From assembly GCA_030295235.1 (NCBI GenBank), contig AP026157.1, positions 310,001-374,000 on the forward strand: a stretch of 64,000 nt of DNA, given 5' to 3'. Shown piece after piece: positions 46,473 through 58,529 of the stretch. The DNA is from Fistulifera solaris. Its lineage: Eukaryota > Bacillariophyta > Bacillariophyceae > Naviculales > Stauroneidaceae. The notes below the pieces were generated by a model. It ran no database searches and had not been told where the DNA came from. It saw nothing but the letters and a program-made list of their open reading frames with translations. The translations under genes were made by a program, and so were the position numbers. Position 1 is the first letter of the stretch, and each line of letters starts with the position of its first letter.

Positions 46473-48502
46473 ATGACAACCACAAGTAGTATAGAAGAGA
46501 TTCGTTGTATTTGCATTCAAGAACTATCAAGACGAAAACGCGCTCCTATGAGAAACTTCGAAAGAAAAAGGTGCGTAACTTGTTCTCACCCCGCATCGAA
46601 AAAAAAGGCTTCTTTGCACCGCTCTCATCCGCTATTTCGCTGTTTAGACTACCGGAATGGTTGTTTTACGGCGTGACGGTATTTTTGGCCCTTATCGCCG
46701 GTCAATATACGTTGAAAGGCCTGGATGCACGACGTCACGAAGGAGAATGTCTCCACGCCGCATTGCAGCTAAAGGCAATGCAAACGATGGAACGATTGGA
46801 AGGGAACGAAATTGCGGACCAAGTCGAGTACGTTCACCATGAATTGCATAAACTACAAGATCAAACTGCAAGTCTGATGCAAAAGGTGGATTGGGAACAA
46901 GCGCAGGCACAATACGATGTTCTGCAGGCCCAATCGTTGCAGAATGTCGCCGAACAGAACCAACAAAAAGCGGTCTGGATGGACGAGCAAGTGAATGCGA
47001 CCGATCAGAAGCGTATGGCGTTACTAAACACCATCCAGGGAGGAAGTACAGGCCGAACAAGAACGGTTGCAACAGTTACATGATTCTCAGTTCACCAGCA
47101 ATTTCTGTGATACTCTTGGAATTTCACTTCTGTGTGACTGGCTGGGAGATTTGACCAACTTGCAAAGAGAATCCGACGAAGCCGACGTACAGATTCATCG
47201 TGATATGGAACAACTCGACAAAATGGATCAACAAGAGTATTTACAAAGACTTATTGAACAAGCTTTTCAGCATCAAGCCCAAAAATACCAGCGTGTCGCC
47301 GACGATCTCTTACGTATCGCCCGTCGATGGGCCTTACAGGCCAAATTGGATCAGCACAAGCTAGCTGCGCTCGTTGAAACTACAAAGGCCGTCGAACAGG
47401 ATACTTTGTCTTTGGAACAACAAAGTTCCCGATATGAACATTCCGTAGTGGAAATGACAGACGCTGTAAAGCGTTTGCTCCAGGATGCTCATCAGTACGA
47501 AACAGCGTCCGAAATGAATTTCTACATTACGTTCATTCTCTTGGTAATTCCATTGGTCGTGTTAACGTCGCGGTGCGCAGCGCGATTGGTGAACGCGGTT
47601 CATCGAGGCGTTGCCTACTTCCAACAAAAGAATCCACCACCCATCGTTCAGGACGTTAGTCTCATTCTTCTTCATGGCTTGTTTTTTCTTGTCACCGCAT
47701 TCGCATGTCGTGACTATTTGGCAAATCTAGAGCAGTACAGTACTCGCAAGCGGTGTATTGCCATTCTTTATTTTGCCTTTCTCGGTTCCTTGGCGCAGAG
47801 TTTCTGCCTACAACTGGTTCCGCATGTGATGTACGAGCAACCCTGGAGAGCGCCTCGGACTGTTACAGCGTCAATCATTTGGAAAATCGTCAAGTGCTTT
47901 CTAAAGCGGCTAGTTTTACTGCTGCCGTGCTTTGTTTTGGAGTTTCTTATGCTGTGGCTTAGTCCTTGGCGCCTGTCGGTTCTGCATCCCAGTGACCGTA
48001 TGCTTTACTCTGTCCATGCCTCTTTAGTATTGGGACTGTTGTTCTATTTTCTTTTTCGGGGTCTCAGCACAATGATGTTTCGGAACGTGTGGAGAGGGAC
48101 GATCACTCTACCGTGAACCAGGATGATAGTGAAGACGAAGTGTCCGTAAAAGAACACACGCCGCTAAAGATCGCCGACAGCAGCTTGACGGACACGGAAC
48201 TATTTCCCGAACTGCATTTGGCTCGAATGGATGATCGCGAGGAACGCGAAGAGGTGTCTCGTTATTCAGCTGACGAGTCTTCGCCGTACTCCGTTGACTT
48301 TGCAACTGGCTTGCGTCGGCTACTTTTCCTGGCCGAAACATTTACACTATGTTACGTGTTGGTGAATTTCAACCTGATTGTAACATCACTGATGCCAGCC
48401 CACACGCAAGCATTGCGAGTTGTCTTGTGCTGCTTCCTTGCAGGACTGACACTCTTCTTGGCGTATCATACACAGAGACACAATTTTTCGTTTTTAAATT
48501 GA
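46473..48502 (+). CDS. Coiled-coil multi-pass membrane protein, unknown family
   Basis: About 677 residues. ATG at 46473 (MTTTSSIEEIR) is the only in-range ATG start. A first membrane segment (LFYGVTVFLALIAG) is followed by a long Gln/Glu-rich coiled coil (46750-47500), then four to six membrane segments (47510-48080: ITFILLVIPLVVL, LILLHGLFFLVTAF and others). An acidic cytosolic-type loop and a final two-helix pair (ETFTLCYVLVNFNLIV, VVLCCFLAGLTLFLAY) end at 48502. The frame changes near 46570 (A5), 47038 (GGG) and about 48085. Composition is continuous across all three, so I treat this as one gene with run-length errors. No family recognised. Confidence 0.55.
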
Positions 48503-48888
48503 GAGCAACATTTGAGTTCGACGCCAAAACGATGGATGTCTGATGCCTGATCCTAGGAATTGTTCACTGTATATTGTATTTATTAATTGATTGTAGAACT
48601 TCTTTAAAAATTGTGATTCACAATTGCTAATTCATCTCTAGCCATTTGGTGCAGATGAAGTCTGAAATTCTAGCCATGACATTTGCAGGAAAAGGCCACT
48701 CTGTACTTATTGCGTAGAGCTCATAAAAATAACACATGCTGTTTCACCGCAAGCCACGCGTTACGATCAAGCCGCTTCAGCAATAACGATGAGCGCAGAC
48801 CACTCGCGTCTTTTCTTTCGATGTTCCTTGGCTTCAAAATTTTGTCCTACTCCTGGTTTACTTCGCAAAAGCTATTACGGAATAAATC
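48503..48888. other. Intergenic, nothing recognised
   Basis: AT-rich spacer. The last 80 bases may be the decayed 5' end of the fossil gene that follows. Confidence 0.4.
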
Positions 48889-49340
48889 ATGAAGACTTCG
48901 GGGTGGCAGTCAACGTTTGTTGCAACCCCTTTGGGCATCAGTGACATACAAGGGCCAAATCTGCCGTTCAGATATGTCACCCCGGGCAATGGGATTACTG
49001 GCCTATATTCTGAAAGCGGTACTGCATACACCATTCAAATGGACCGCATCAGCTGCGAATTGGGCCCTGCTTTGTCGTTCTTTAAAGGTTACAGAAGCAA
49101 ACTTCCCGTTGGATGCTTTCTCTGTGCAGAGAGTGCCGAGCTAACTTTGGTTGCTACGGCAGACGATAACGAAGCCGAGCTGTGGCGGAACCATTTGCTG
49201 ATCCCAACTCATTTTTCTTTCAAGAGAATGGCCGTTCACGCGAGTCGTTGTCGATTCCACCCTGGTCAGCAACAGTTATAAAGCAACTGAGGGGTATCTG
49301 TACGAAGTGAAGATCAATCCTCGAACGACTTGGGAAATGG
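48889..49340 (+). pseudogene. Fossil of small secreted PPC-like gene
   Basis: Likeness to the genes at 52643, 54057 and 62277: an IQGPNLPFR segment (compare the SYQGRIC start), YTIQMDRISCELGPALSFFK, then SAELTLVATADDNE. The signal peptide is not preserved, the middle has lost the Asp-Tyr-Trp strand, and the C-terminal part is out of frame with a recognisable YEVKINPR-like end near 49310. A decayed copy of the family. Confidence 0.65.
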
Positions 49341-49380
49341 AGATTACCTAAGAGTTGTATGTTTCACATCCTCTCTTCGT

Positions 49381-50923
49381 TCAAATAAGTCGAACCATGT
49401 CATGGTCACGCGTCCCACCTAGACGGCGACCAGCACCCAAATGATCCCAGGACGATGGCAACGATTCTTGCACGCTGTTTTTTTCTGCAACATCGATAGC
49501 CTTAAGAATCTCTCGTGTGGGTTTCAGCACGGTCCAGTTCAAGGCATAGTAAAAAATTCCTGATGATGTCTCTTGATACAGACGATGCGAGTGGATCATC
49601 GACACAAGAGTGATCATCGAGACGACGGTCCGAAATACCAAAGTCAAGATGGAGGGTATCATAAAACCCCAAACCGGTTGAAGCATGACCATCCAAGCGC
49701 CTGCGGTCATTACATCCGTCACAAGTATGAATAAAGCGACCACAGCATATCCGCGGGCCATGGTCGTATCGTCAGATCGAGTAGAAAACCACCAAACCAC
49801 CAAAATCAGATATTCGAGTGACAATTTCGATAGACAGCCACCCAGTGCGAAAACAGAACATATCCATGCGAAACAATGGGCGATCGCGATCAATATGAAA
49901 TTAGACGAATTAGATCCACGTCGTCGCGAAAGGTATCGTGTCCGATCTTGTTGCAGACACCATACAAAGTGCGCGAAAGGTATCGAAATTGCCGGCCACC
50001 ACAACGCGTCTGGCAAAAGTCTCCATTGATACACGAACCCTACCACAATCCCGGCCAAGTGACCCGTCCACGACGCTCGAGGTAACAACAACTGCATCAT
50101 TACCAACTGAATCAAAGGCCCCGGATGAATGGAAAATCCACCCCCAATGAAACCGCCGAAAAACATAAATCGGGCAAAAGAATACCGGGCAAACCGTCCC
50201 CTGTTCCATAGACAATACCACTAACCATGCGAATAGCACTCCCGAGTACCCCACCGTCGGAATGGAGGGTTGATGGTTGGAGGTTGAGCGCAACAACAAC
50301 CATTGCAACATCCACCACAGGATTCCGCTAAACAACATCATGGTGAGATTGGAGGCGAAAAATGCCATACTTCCCACCTTTTTGTGTTCCAAGGCCGTCC
50401 CCAAAGACGATAACGTCATCATATTCATCCCGAAATGCCACACATCAAAATGTGCCGTCGCCCCCGTGAACCAGCGCCACGGTTCATCGACTTGATGGTA
50501 GATTAATCCGACCGCCGATGGCGCTAGACGAGCATTCCAGTAGGTGACAGCCAGTATTGTTTGGAATAGCAATAAGAAGCTGGTCGCCGGGGAGTTTTGG
50601 AGATAGGAGGGCAAGGAAACCTGCGGTGGATTGACACGAGAGACGCGCATCGATGCTCCGCTCGTAGCATGAATGTAGGTTCCGGAGAAACTGCCCGAAG
50701 AACAGTATTCGCGTGTTTCGTATTCACAACAAACACTTTCATTCGGTTTTGATCGGCGTAAAGTCATTGGTTGTTGAGTTCTTCTCGCCGATGACTGATT
50801 CATGTAGTAGTGATCGAGAGACAGAAGATCGATCGGAGGCGCCGCCACAGGAAACAAAGTTAACGCATCTTGCGACACTTGGACGCTGTTTTGAAACCAT
50901 TCAGCCGTATCACCCTGCGTCAC
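49381..50923 (-). CDS. Rhomboid-family intramembrane serine protease
   Basis: About 514 residues if it starts near 50923, but the true start is unclear (that codon is GTG and an open frame continues upstream). Rhomboid core: HFGMNMMTL (oxyanion-side H and N), the catalytic Ser in GYSGVLFAW, and the catalytic His in WTGHLAGIVVGF. So the Ser-His dyad is present and an active protease is expected. Additional membrane segments lie in the C-terminal half. The frame changes once at a GGGG run near 50203, between SMEQG and RFARYSFA. One G fewer keeps the rhomboid core in frame. It cleaves membrane proteins; substrate unknown. It converges with the fossil at 48889. Confidence 0.82.
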
Positions 50924-52642
50924 AACCCAAAAGGAGGAAAGAGACGCGACGGAAGCAGCGAAATGCAGATAAGATATGAGGAAGGGAAGGCCGTAGGTCG
51001 CAAAAGGAGAAGACAGGAATGAAAAAGAAACGACCTTGCTGAAGCACTTATCATCAACGCCATTCTATCCATTCATTGCAACTAGTCAAGCCATGATCAC
51101 TTATTTATGTAATAAAGTGCAGTTGTTCGAATACAAGTACCAGGTAATGGTAATACTCCAGTATTATTATCATCATGTTTCGTCTCCACGGTCGCGGCGC
51201 GTCGCGACGTAATATACGACGCATGACCTTAGGACTGAAATGCAGTCATGCTGAAAGCTGATAGGCCGTCTACACTCATTGGGACTATAGTGAACATCAT
51301 TGTTTTCTTTTTTTATTCCTTGTTTTAGCAGGATTCGGAAGTAATTTATAAGTCCTTAGTCGGAAGATCACTTAAAACGCGTGATACACAACCAATTGCC
51401 AATGTAGGTATATAAATATGATTAGCAGAGCAAAACAACTCTCTTGCTTTGCAGCAATCTTTGACAGACGTTAAGGGTTGCTGGGACCCGATCATCATCA
51501 CTATAGAGCCCAAAAAATGGTAAAAAAATGAATGACGGAAAACGGAGTTCAAGCCCTACCAGATGGTTTGACGAAGCAAGTACTTTCCTGGCTTCGAAAT
51601 AGATGGTATTGACGGATTAAATGCGGATAGTATAGAATCCCTTTACCTGCGACTATACCTGATTGCTGCGCTTGCAGGGCAGCAGTTTAGTCGAGTCGCG
51701 CAGGTGAGCGTGTCTGGCCGTCACCAGCGCCAAAACATTATTATACGCATAAAAGATACAGTAAATGTCAACGACCATGATGAAACATTACAGTATTTTT
51801 CAACCGCAAAGTAAGCCAATAAGCAAGATGCACCCGCTTGATAGGTCTCGCCTATAATACTCAAGGGTTATAAGCGACCGCCGATAACACTTGAAACAGA
51901 GGAAGAAGGAATCCAAGTCGTGATACGAAAAAGGAACGTAGACGCGGGGCTTTCGCTGCCATTCGTTGACGTTTTCCTGACCAATGAATGCAATCAATAT
52001 ACTTTTAGAGTAAGGGTCGAGACAACTGTCGCCTCGTGTTGACTTACTGCAGGAGCAGAATTGCAGCGCGGAAGGTGTACGTATCGCCAACTTCGAGACG
52101 AGCAAATTAGGCAGAATCTGCTCATTTCCCTCTCCTTCCATCAAAGACGAAAAGGAGGCCTCATGGCCGCTCTTCTGTACGTGAAAATGAATTGCGGGTC
52201 AAAAAGTTGTCAATCGTTTCAAGGAATAAAGAGAAGCGATCTGGAATGTACATAGAGAACGTAGTGCGAAGAGGCATAAGGGTGAGAACGAATGATTGGC
52301 ATAAGACTGTTCCATCCCCGAATGGACCCAAAGATCAGCCACAGAAATCACAATATGTGACTACGAGGGAATTGATGTTCACCGCGTTTGGTTTATGTTG
52401 CAAGGGACGCATAAGATCCGATCCACGAGACGGTCATACGTGAACTATTTCATGTTCACTGACGCGACCTAATTTTCCATGTGACCGATCAGTGAAAACG
52501 AACGACGAAATGAAGCCTTACAAAAGACACAAAACGACACCTGGACTTTGAGGTACGTGACTATTCGAAATTATGATATGAAAGATAATGCAGAACAACA
52601 TGCTTATTAAGTATTCGCTTGTTCGACGCAGATTGTCAAAAC
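50924..52642. other. Intergenic, no gene recognised
   Basis: Contains GACTGAAATGCAGTC at 51233-51247 and a GTACCAGGTAATGGTA patch near 51138. Otherwise I see nothing I can support. Confidence 0.4.
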
Positions 52643-53254
52643 ATGAAGTTTTCTTGCTCTATCATCGCCTTAGTCACTTTTTTGACAAACCTCTTCACCA
52701 TTACCATGGCCAATGAAGTCACGGTTGCCTCGGAAAAACAGATTTTGGTTGCCCACGATAAAAATCGTTCGTTGCGCGGCCTTCGGGGAGAATTATCTTA
52801 CCAGGGTCGAATCTGCAGTTCCGAGAGCGAAGGTGTCTTTCGTTGCAACACAGCGAACACGCAATGTCAGCCCGATCAATGGGATTACTGGCTTCTTCAT
52901 TTGGAAGGCAATACTACGTACACCATCGAAGTTGACCGCATCAGCTGTAATTTAGATCCTGCCTTGTTTGTGTCGGAGGGGTTTGGAACCAGACTCCCAA
53001 CTGCGTGCTATTTCAATGCTTTCAGCCCCGAACTTGGATTGATTGGGTTCGCCAATGACAACGATCCAAAGCCAGCATTTTGCTTGGGACTTGTCCCGTC
53101 ACCATTCGATGATCCAAAGTTCGTGGTGGTTCCCCATGCCAGTGGGCCCTTCACTCTGGGAGTTGTCAACTATGCATCGGACCCTTTGTCGTGCAGAGTA
53201 GCTACCGGCTTTCGGTACAAAATAAAGATCAGTCCTCGTCCCTCTTGTGCCTAG
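52643..53254 (+). CDS. Small secreted PPC-like protein 1
   Basis: 203 residues, uninterrupted. ATG at 52643 (MKFSCSIIALVTFLTNLF), a clear signal peptide. After a short linker a single beta-rich domain follows: YQGRIC, FRCNTANTQC, DQWDYWLLHLEGNTTYTIEV, DRISCNLDPALFVSEGFGTRL, FANDNDPKPAFC, then PHASGPFTLGVVNYAS and a YKIKISPRPSC end. The strand order and the closing GPFTLGVVNY strand resemble a bacterial PPC domain (inference). Six to eight Cys suggest disulfides. Paralogues: 48889 (fossil), 54057, 55010 (fossil), 62277. Confidence 0.75.
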   Translation: MKFSCSIIALVTFLTNLFTITMANEVTVASEKQILVAHDKNRSLRGLRGELSYQGRICSSESEGVFRCNTANTQCQPDQWDYWLLHLEGNTTYTIEVDRISCNLDPALFVSEGFGTRLPTACYFNAFSPELGLIGFANDNDPKPAFCLGLVPSPFDDPKFVVVPHASGPFTLGVVNYASDPLSCRVATGFRYKIKISPRPSCA

Positions 53255-54056
53255 TCTTCACATTTGAAGGGACCGAAAGGTTATTTCATACGCCATTAGC
53301 TGCAAAGAACGAAAATAGATGGATCTTTAAAGTTGTTTCAATCGCATTGCTTTGTGAGCAAGTCAAAATCCAAAATTTTGATTTCATCCATCATCCAGAA
53401 GGAAGTTCATTTTTCCACCTGGGCGTATGGACCCGTTGAAACCAATTAAGGTCAAAATACATAGAGTCTCATTAAATCGAAAGCTATTAGAGATGCATAA
53501 GCTGTTGACAATAAATACATAATGAGATTTATTGGTGCTGTTTGTTCACAGCGACGCCTCGAAAGCTTGCATGCTGTCGACACAAAATGAGCGGACAGCA
53601 GTTCACGAAGGCAAATCTTAACCGACAGCGACGAAGCTTTTTGAGGCAACGACGAAGATGTGCGACACCCGAAACAGCTTGACCGCGCAAAACGCGTGCA
53701 AGCTTCTTCACAGTGGAGCAGAAAAAAATGTAAAAGACTAGCATAAGATTCGGTTCATGTATACAAACGATTGCATCCGATTCCGTGCCAAAAGATCCCG
53801 AAAAGATCGCTGTCGAGGCCTAAATTGTTAACAAAGTGGCGGCTAAGGAGCCATTCAACGAGCGTCAAGATTTCGATTTTCCGTTTTATTTGCTTGGTTA
53901 TCCGCTCACAAATCATCTACTCAATTGTTTCGGTACGCGGCCAATGGTGATGATGTCAAACCACGTCCAAATTGTTATCTCAACACGCATTTTTCTTTCT
54001 TTTAAGTTGAATCGGTAGATCCTATAATCGTTTCTATCGTCATCAACGAACCTACA
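53255..54056. other. Intergenic, nothing recognised
   Basis: Spacer between two tandem family members; no repeat or coding signal seen. Confidence 0.4.
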
Positions 54057-54697
54057 ATGAAGATTTTTGGAACCCTTTTCTTTCTTATCTTGGCCGTATT
54101 TTGGAAGGAGACTCTTGCTACGGAGGTCAAGGTCGCCCCGGAACTCATGTCGTTCGAGGAGAAGCAAGCGATGGTCAAAGACAACAGCGGTTATCGTTCC
54201 TTGCGCGTCCTTCAGGAAGCCTTGACCTACAAAGGCCAAATTTGCCGCGCGGAGACTACAGGCGTCATGACGTGCAATACGGCATTGACCGTTTGTCAGC
54301 CCAACCAGTTCGACTACTGGCTCTTGAACTTAAGATCCGGTGTTACGTACACCATCGAAGTGAATCGTGTCAGCTGCAATCTAGATCCGGCCTTGTCGTT
54401 GTTTGAAGGAGTCGGAACTGTCCTTCCAGAGGGGGATGCTTTGGTGATATTGGGAGTCCCGAACTCACGCTGATTGCTACGGCGGATGACACTGAAGTCG
54501 TACCGGCCAACTGCGATCCGCAATCGTTGCCGTTCCTTGACCCCACCATCGTTGTCACGCCGAGCAACACCGGGCCGTTTACGTTGGCGGTAATCAACTT
54601 TGGTTCCGATAGTGGTTCGTGCCGGGCCTCCGCGGGATATCAATACAAGATAACGATCAATCCCCGTCCTTCCTGCGTCACACAATCCTTGCCGTGA
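54057..54697 (+). CDS. Small secreted PPC-like protein 2
   Basis: About 213 residues. ATG 54057 (MKIFGTLFFLILAVFWKETLA) gives a signal peptide. Single domain as in protein 1: TYKGQICRAET, CNTALTVCQPNQFDYWLL, YTIEVNRVSCNLDPALSLFE, LTLIATADDTE, SNTGPFTLAVINFGS, then YKITINPRPSC and stop 54695-54697. One frame change at a G5 run near 54432 before the CF motif. The paralogue pattern LPxxCF is restored in the other frame. The shared EPMSF/ELMSFEEK propeptide-like segment after the signal peptide is also in the 62277 gene. Confidence 0.7.
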
Positions 54698-55009
54698 GTT
54701 AAAGGACTTATTCGTTCGTTCGACACGAGAGGTTTGATTTCCAAATATGAAAGCACCTTGTCTCATCTGCATTAACCTTTCTATAACCTTGATGATTACA
54801 TAATTCCCTGCAAGGCTTACATTCGACCGAGTATTCGTCAAAATTGCAGCTTTATTGTTGAGTAATTCTTCTTCCTTTTCTCGGTTCTTTCGACTAGGAA
54901 AGTCAATTATCTTGGAACACAACAAAAACCATCAGTGGTCTGGCTGACTTAAAATCGGTATCGATTTCAGAAGTTGCAAAATGAATGCGATGACGAACTT
55001 ACGGCGTCG

Positions 55010-55310
55010 TTGTTTGCCGGGACTTTCGCTCCGCCAAGAATCGTCACCAAATACTTTGGTAAAAAAGGCAACCTGGAACTCGCGTTGATTGCTCAGGGAA
55101 AATGAAGTCGTTTCCGACTGTTAAGAACCCAACTTGTCACTAATTTTTCGCTCCCACCATCGTCGTCACTCTCTCAGCATCACAAGGCCTTTTACGTTGC
55201 CCGTTTTACACTTTTGCTTCCAACACGCCGTGCCTCCTGCTCGGCAACCGCAGGCTATCCAAACAAAGTGAGAACTCGTCCCTCGTGTGTTGACACGATT
55301 CTTGCCGTAA
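55010..55310 (+). pseudogene. Fossil C-terminal part of small PPC-like gene
   Basis: A decayed copy of the 3' half of the 54057 gene: GNLELALIAQ-like segment near 55070, TIVVTLS near 55155, a Phe-rich strand near 55190, and a final RPSCVDTILP near 55280 that matches PRPSCVTQSLP. No start, several frame changes. Confidence 0.55.
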
Positions 55311-56027
55311 GTTACTTGCCTCCGCGGCATAGGAGTAAGTAAAAACCGATATCCGCGGAATAAGGTTTACGTCTAAAATAATAATGAAGGGGCACACCTT
55401 GCATCGACTGGGAGACACGGGAACGCACCTCTGCTTGGTACAATTTTCGACGCAAGCCTACGTGAGTGTACACTTTTTCCCGAACCTTCCTGTCAACGCA
55501 TCTTCCAAAACCGCCTCAGTTAAACACTGCGTCGCCGCACTTTCAACCAATAGTATCATTTAACTAGAGACTTTGGTTGAGTATTTCATTCATCGATTTT
55601 CTTGGTGCGTTGGAATGCACCCCGCTGACACGAGAAGCGGCGAACGGAAAAGCTTTTCTCCATCATCGCACGCCAAAATGTAACAGGCGTTTCTCCAAGG
55701 CAATCTCCAACCGAGATTCGATTTGATCCTGGCAGCTGCTCTTATGATTCGATCACTTTCCATAAACAATAAGAACATAATATGCTCGTATCAATGGTTG
55801 CTTTTCATTCGAATGCGGTGCGCGATGTGGTGATGAATACGAAGTCTCTAACGGGACTGATGTCGGCCTTAAGTCGGGTAAATGGCATCATCATTTTGTT
55901 GTGAAGACGATATAAGCATTTTTGCTGCATTCCCAAGTAGAATAACACATAATACTAAAATATCGAATGCATTTACTTGTTTCTTCTATTTTCCTCATTC
56001 CAGTTGTTTAAAATTAAAATGCAACAA
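55311..56027. other. Intergenic, nothing recognised
   Basis: No gene seen. Confidence 0.35.
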
Positions 56028-56870
56028 TCAAATACGCGGCTCCTCTTTAGCGCACTTCACCCCGGCGTTGTCTGGACCTGGATCCGATCCGTTCGCCAGG
56101 ACACAAATCGGAAAGGCCGTGGAGCACTGAATTATTCATACCGGCAACAATATTTTGACTCGGTGAGATGATAGAACATTTCAAAGACTCAATGATAATA
56201 CAACGCGACAACTTACTCCTCGATCAGTACCGCTACCGGTACGTTTCGTATCCACGCATTTCGCGACACACTTTGTACCAACGGCTTTGTGGGCCGGATC
56301 TTTACCGGTCGCATCCACACACATGGGCGCAAAGGGAGGACATCCTTCATCCATGTTACCGGGATGTACCGCATTCGCGATGGAATTGGTACAGACAGCA
56401 CACGCAAATCCTTCCGTGTTGCCAGCCAAAGTGGTATTGCCGTTCTTGCCCACGCAAATGCGAAATTCGTTAGTGCAACCTTCGTCGGGAGTGACTTGAC
56501 CGGGGCTGGCACCGAATCGAGAGTTAATGCAAGTGGCGCAGTGATCGCCGAAGCCACTGTTGCTGACCACACCACCGCGGGGGTGCACGCAAATGGGTTG
56601 CGCCGGTGTGCATTCTTTATCAACCACATTCTTACCCAGATCTTGACAACGCGGACCGGATTCAACGACTCCGGGACAAGGAAACGTCCCAGCGGGACAC
56701 TTTCCTTGGCTGTTCAAGTTGAAGCAGGTGGCACCTGGACTGGCTTGGCATTGCGTGCCGGGGCTACCGGATCGGCAACGGGGGCATGCCCCCTGCAACT
56801 CGCGCTGAGCAAGCCTGGCGTAAGCCGACGTTGCGAACAAGAGAATCGCTCCGAATGATACGACGCGCAT
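56028..56870 (-). CDS. Secreted Cys-rich protein 1 (two exons)
   Basis: Exon 1 56217-56870 (ATG 56868-56870, signal peptide MRVVSFGAILLFATSAYA), 90-bp intron 56127-56216 (GTAAGT...TTCAG, phase 0), exon 2 56028-56126; about 250 residues. The mature part has about 25 Cys in repeated spacing: CPRCRSGSPGTQCQ, CFNLNSQGKCPAG, then twice the pattern CATCINSRF/CAVCTNSIA followed by DEGCTNEFRIC/DEGCPPFAPMC. Exon 2 adds CSTAFPICVLANG and a short end. It is shorter than its paralogue at 59634, which has a long exon 2. An extracellular, disulfide-rich protein; no family recognised. Confidence 0.7.
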
Positions 56871-58529
56871 GATCTATGTTGTGTGAGTTGAAATTGTGGT
56901 GGTTGCGAACTAACATTTGAACACCATGCTCTTACCTTAATTGTTTTGAGTGTATCGGCTTTTCAAAGGGCAGTCAATAGATTTTGTGATAGATTTGAGT
57001 TTGTTTCGCGAAATCTTTGCTGATTGGATGTTGTCACGTGCCGGACGTAGGATATAAAACGTTCCACTTTTAACTTTATTGTTTTAGGGTGAATTGCGAA
57101 CTCGGCTAAGCGCTTTCTGCTCAGAACGTTAATTAAAAAAGTATTCGAGGCATCAAGCAACGCAATAATGCATTACTGGATACTGGAAAGTGGAAAGTGG
57201 CTTGAATTTCCTGTTTCCTGCACGCATCGTGCATCGTGCATCTTTGATCGTTGATTGTTGATTGCTGCTTGTTGATTTGGTACGTTGTAGTTGGTAGTGG
57301 TAGAGTGGTAGGTAGTAGGTACAGTAAGAGGTAAGCATTAGTTTTTATAAGAGTCTCTCTAGTAGAGACGCAAGACATCTAAGATCTAAAAACTAAAAAC
57401 GGCAGTCCCGAGAATCTACAATATTTGAAATTTAAATCTACAATTGAAAACCGCTTGAAAATGAAAGCTTTTTCCTGGACTCTCTACATCGAAGTAGAAA
57501 TCAGTTTCTGTTCTTTCCTCGACAAAGTTCTTGGATGCTTCTGGATCCAATAAGACAGAAACAGCTGATTAAAAGAAAAGTTGCAAGATTTATGCTTCTT
57601 CTCCAGTCGAATTCAGTACAAAGCATTCACTTATTGCTTGTGCGTTCTAATTCTGAACAATGTTTATGTTGTAACTACATAATAATCCTTACTCATACTG
57701 TGACTGGAACCTGGAGCGGAACAAAAAAGAACACGTAGCAATTTATGTACACGTCTGACAACTTTGCTGTGTTTAATCGCGCATTCACGAATCCTCATCA
57801 TTCACCATAAACAACTGTGCTACGGAGTATGGGCTGCTCCAAAAAACAAAAACGCAATCAATAGGGTCTAATCAATAGTCACTTTTTTTTATAAAAAAAC
57901 AAGAAATGAAAAATGACGTTTTCCATTTTTTAAGCCATCGCAAAGTGTGTTCTTCGCGATTGCGCATGCGGGTGGAGGGTGGCGAAGCTGGATGGAAGAA
58001 GAAGATTGGAGTAGAGACTCTAGAGAGTCTAAACCACTCCGGAAGGAATTAAATTTACAATTTTTAGTGACGAGACGTCAGGAAATGATTTGTGTTAGGT
58101 TCGCTCATTCTTATCATTGGTTCATTTTACAATTACAATAGGAATACCAGAGATTAGCTAGTTCTTTCTTCACATTTCCATCATGTCCCAAAGGCACGCC
58201 TAAGTATTTTGGTTCCGTGCAATTAGTTTGAATTTACTTGTGTAATTGAGTTCAAACACTTTGCACATCATTTTGTTCGAAGCTAACGACGACGCTCACA
58301 CTAGCCTTACCCAGATTAACTGACGAGACGTGCCTGCTGTCCGCTGCTTTTTCCCTTGACTACCATTCGGTCACGCGTCATGCGTCATGTTCTGTGGCAT
58401 GCAAAGGGGCGTCATTGTTTTGCGAGCGCACATTATTATTTTGTACTCAAAGGTGCTGCTAAAAGCAATGTTTACCATGAGAAGCTTACTTGTTTATTAT
58501 TTTCTCTTCAATTAGCTACATCTGAATCG
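56871..58529. other. Intergenic with simple-sequence stretches
   Basis: Includes GCATCGTGCATCGTGCATC near 57226, then GTTGATT-type repeats near 57248-57280 and a TAGTAGGTA-type patch near 57305. Nothing coding recognised. Confidence 0.4.

Noticed and set aside
54314-54925. 203-codon minus-strand frame over the small PPC-like gene
   Set aside because: Antisense to a gene with a clear signal peptide and paralogues; no likeness of its own.
56289-56858. 189-codon frame opposite Cys-rich protein 1
   Set aside because: Antisense shadow of a repetitive Cys-rich exon. The minus-strand reading has a signal peptide and a confirmed paralogue.
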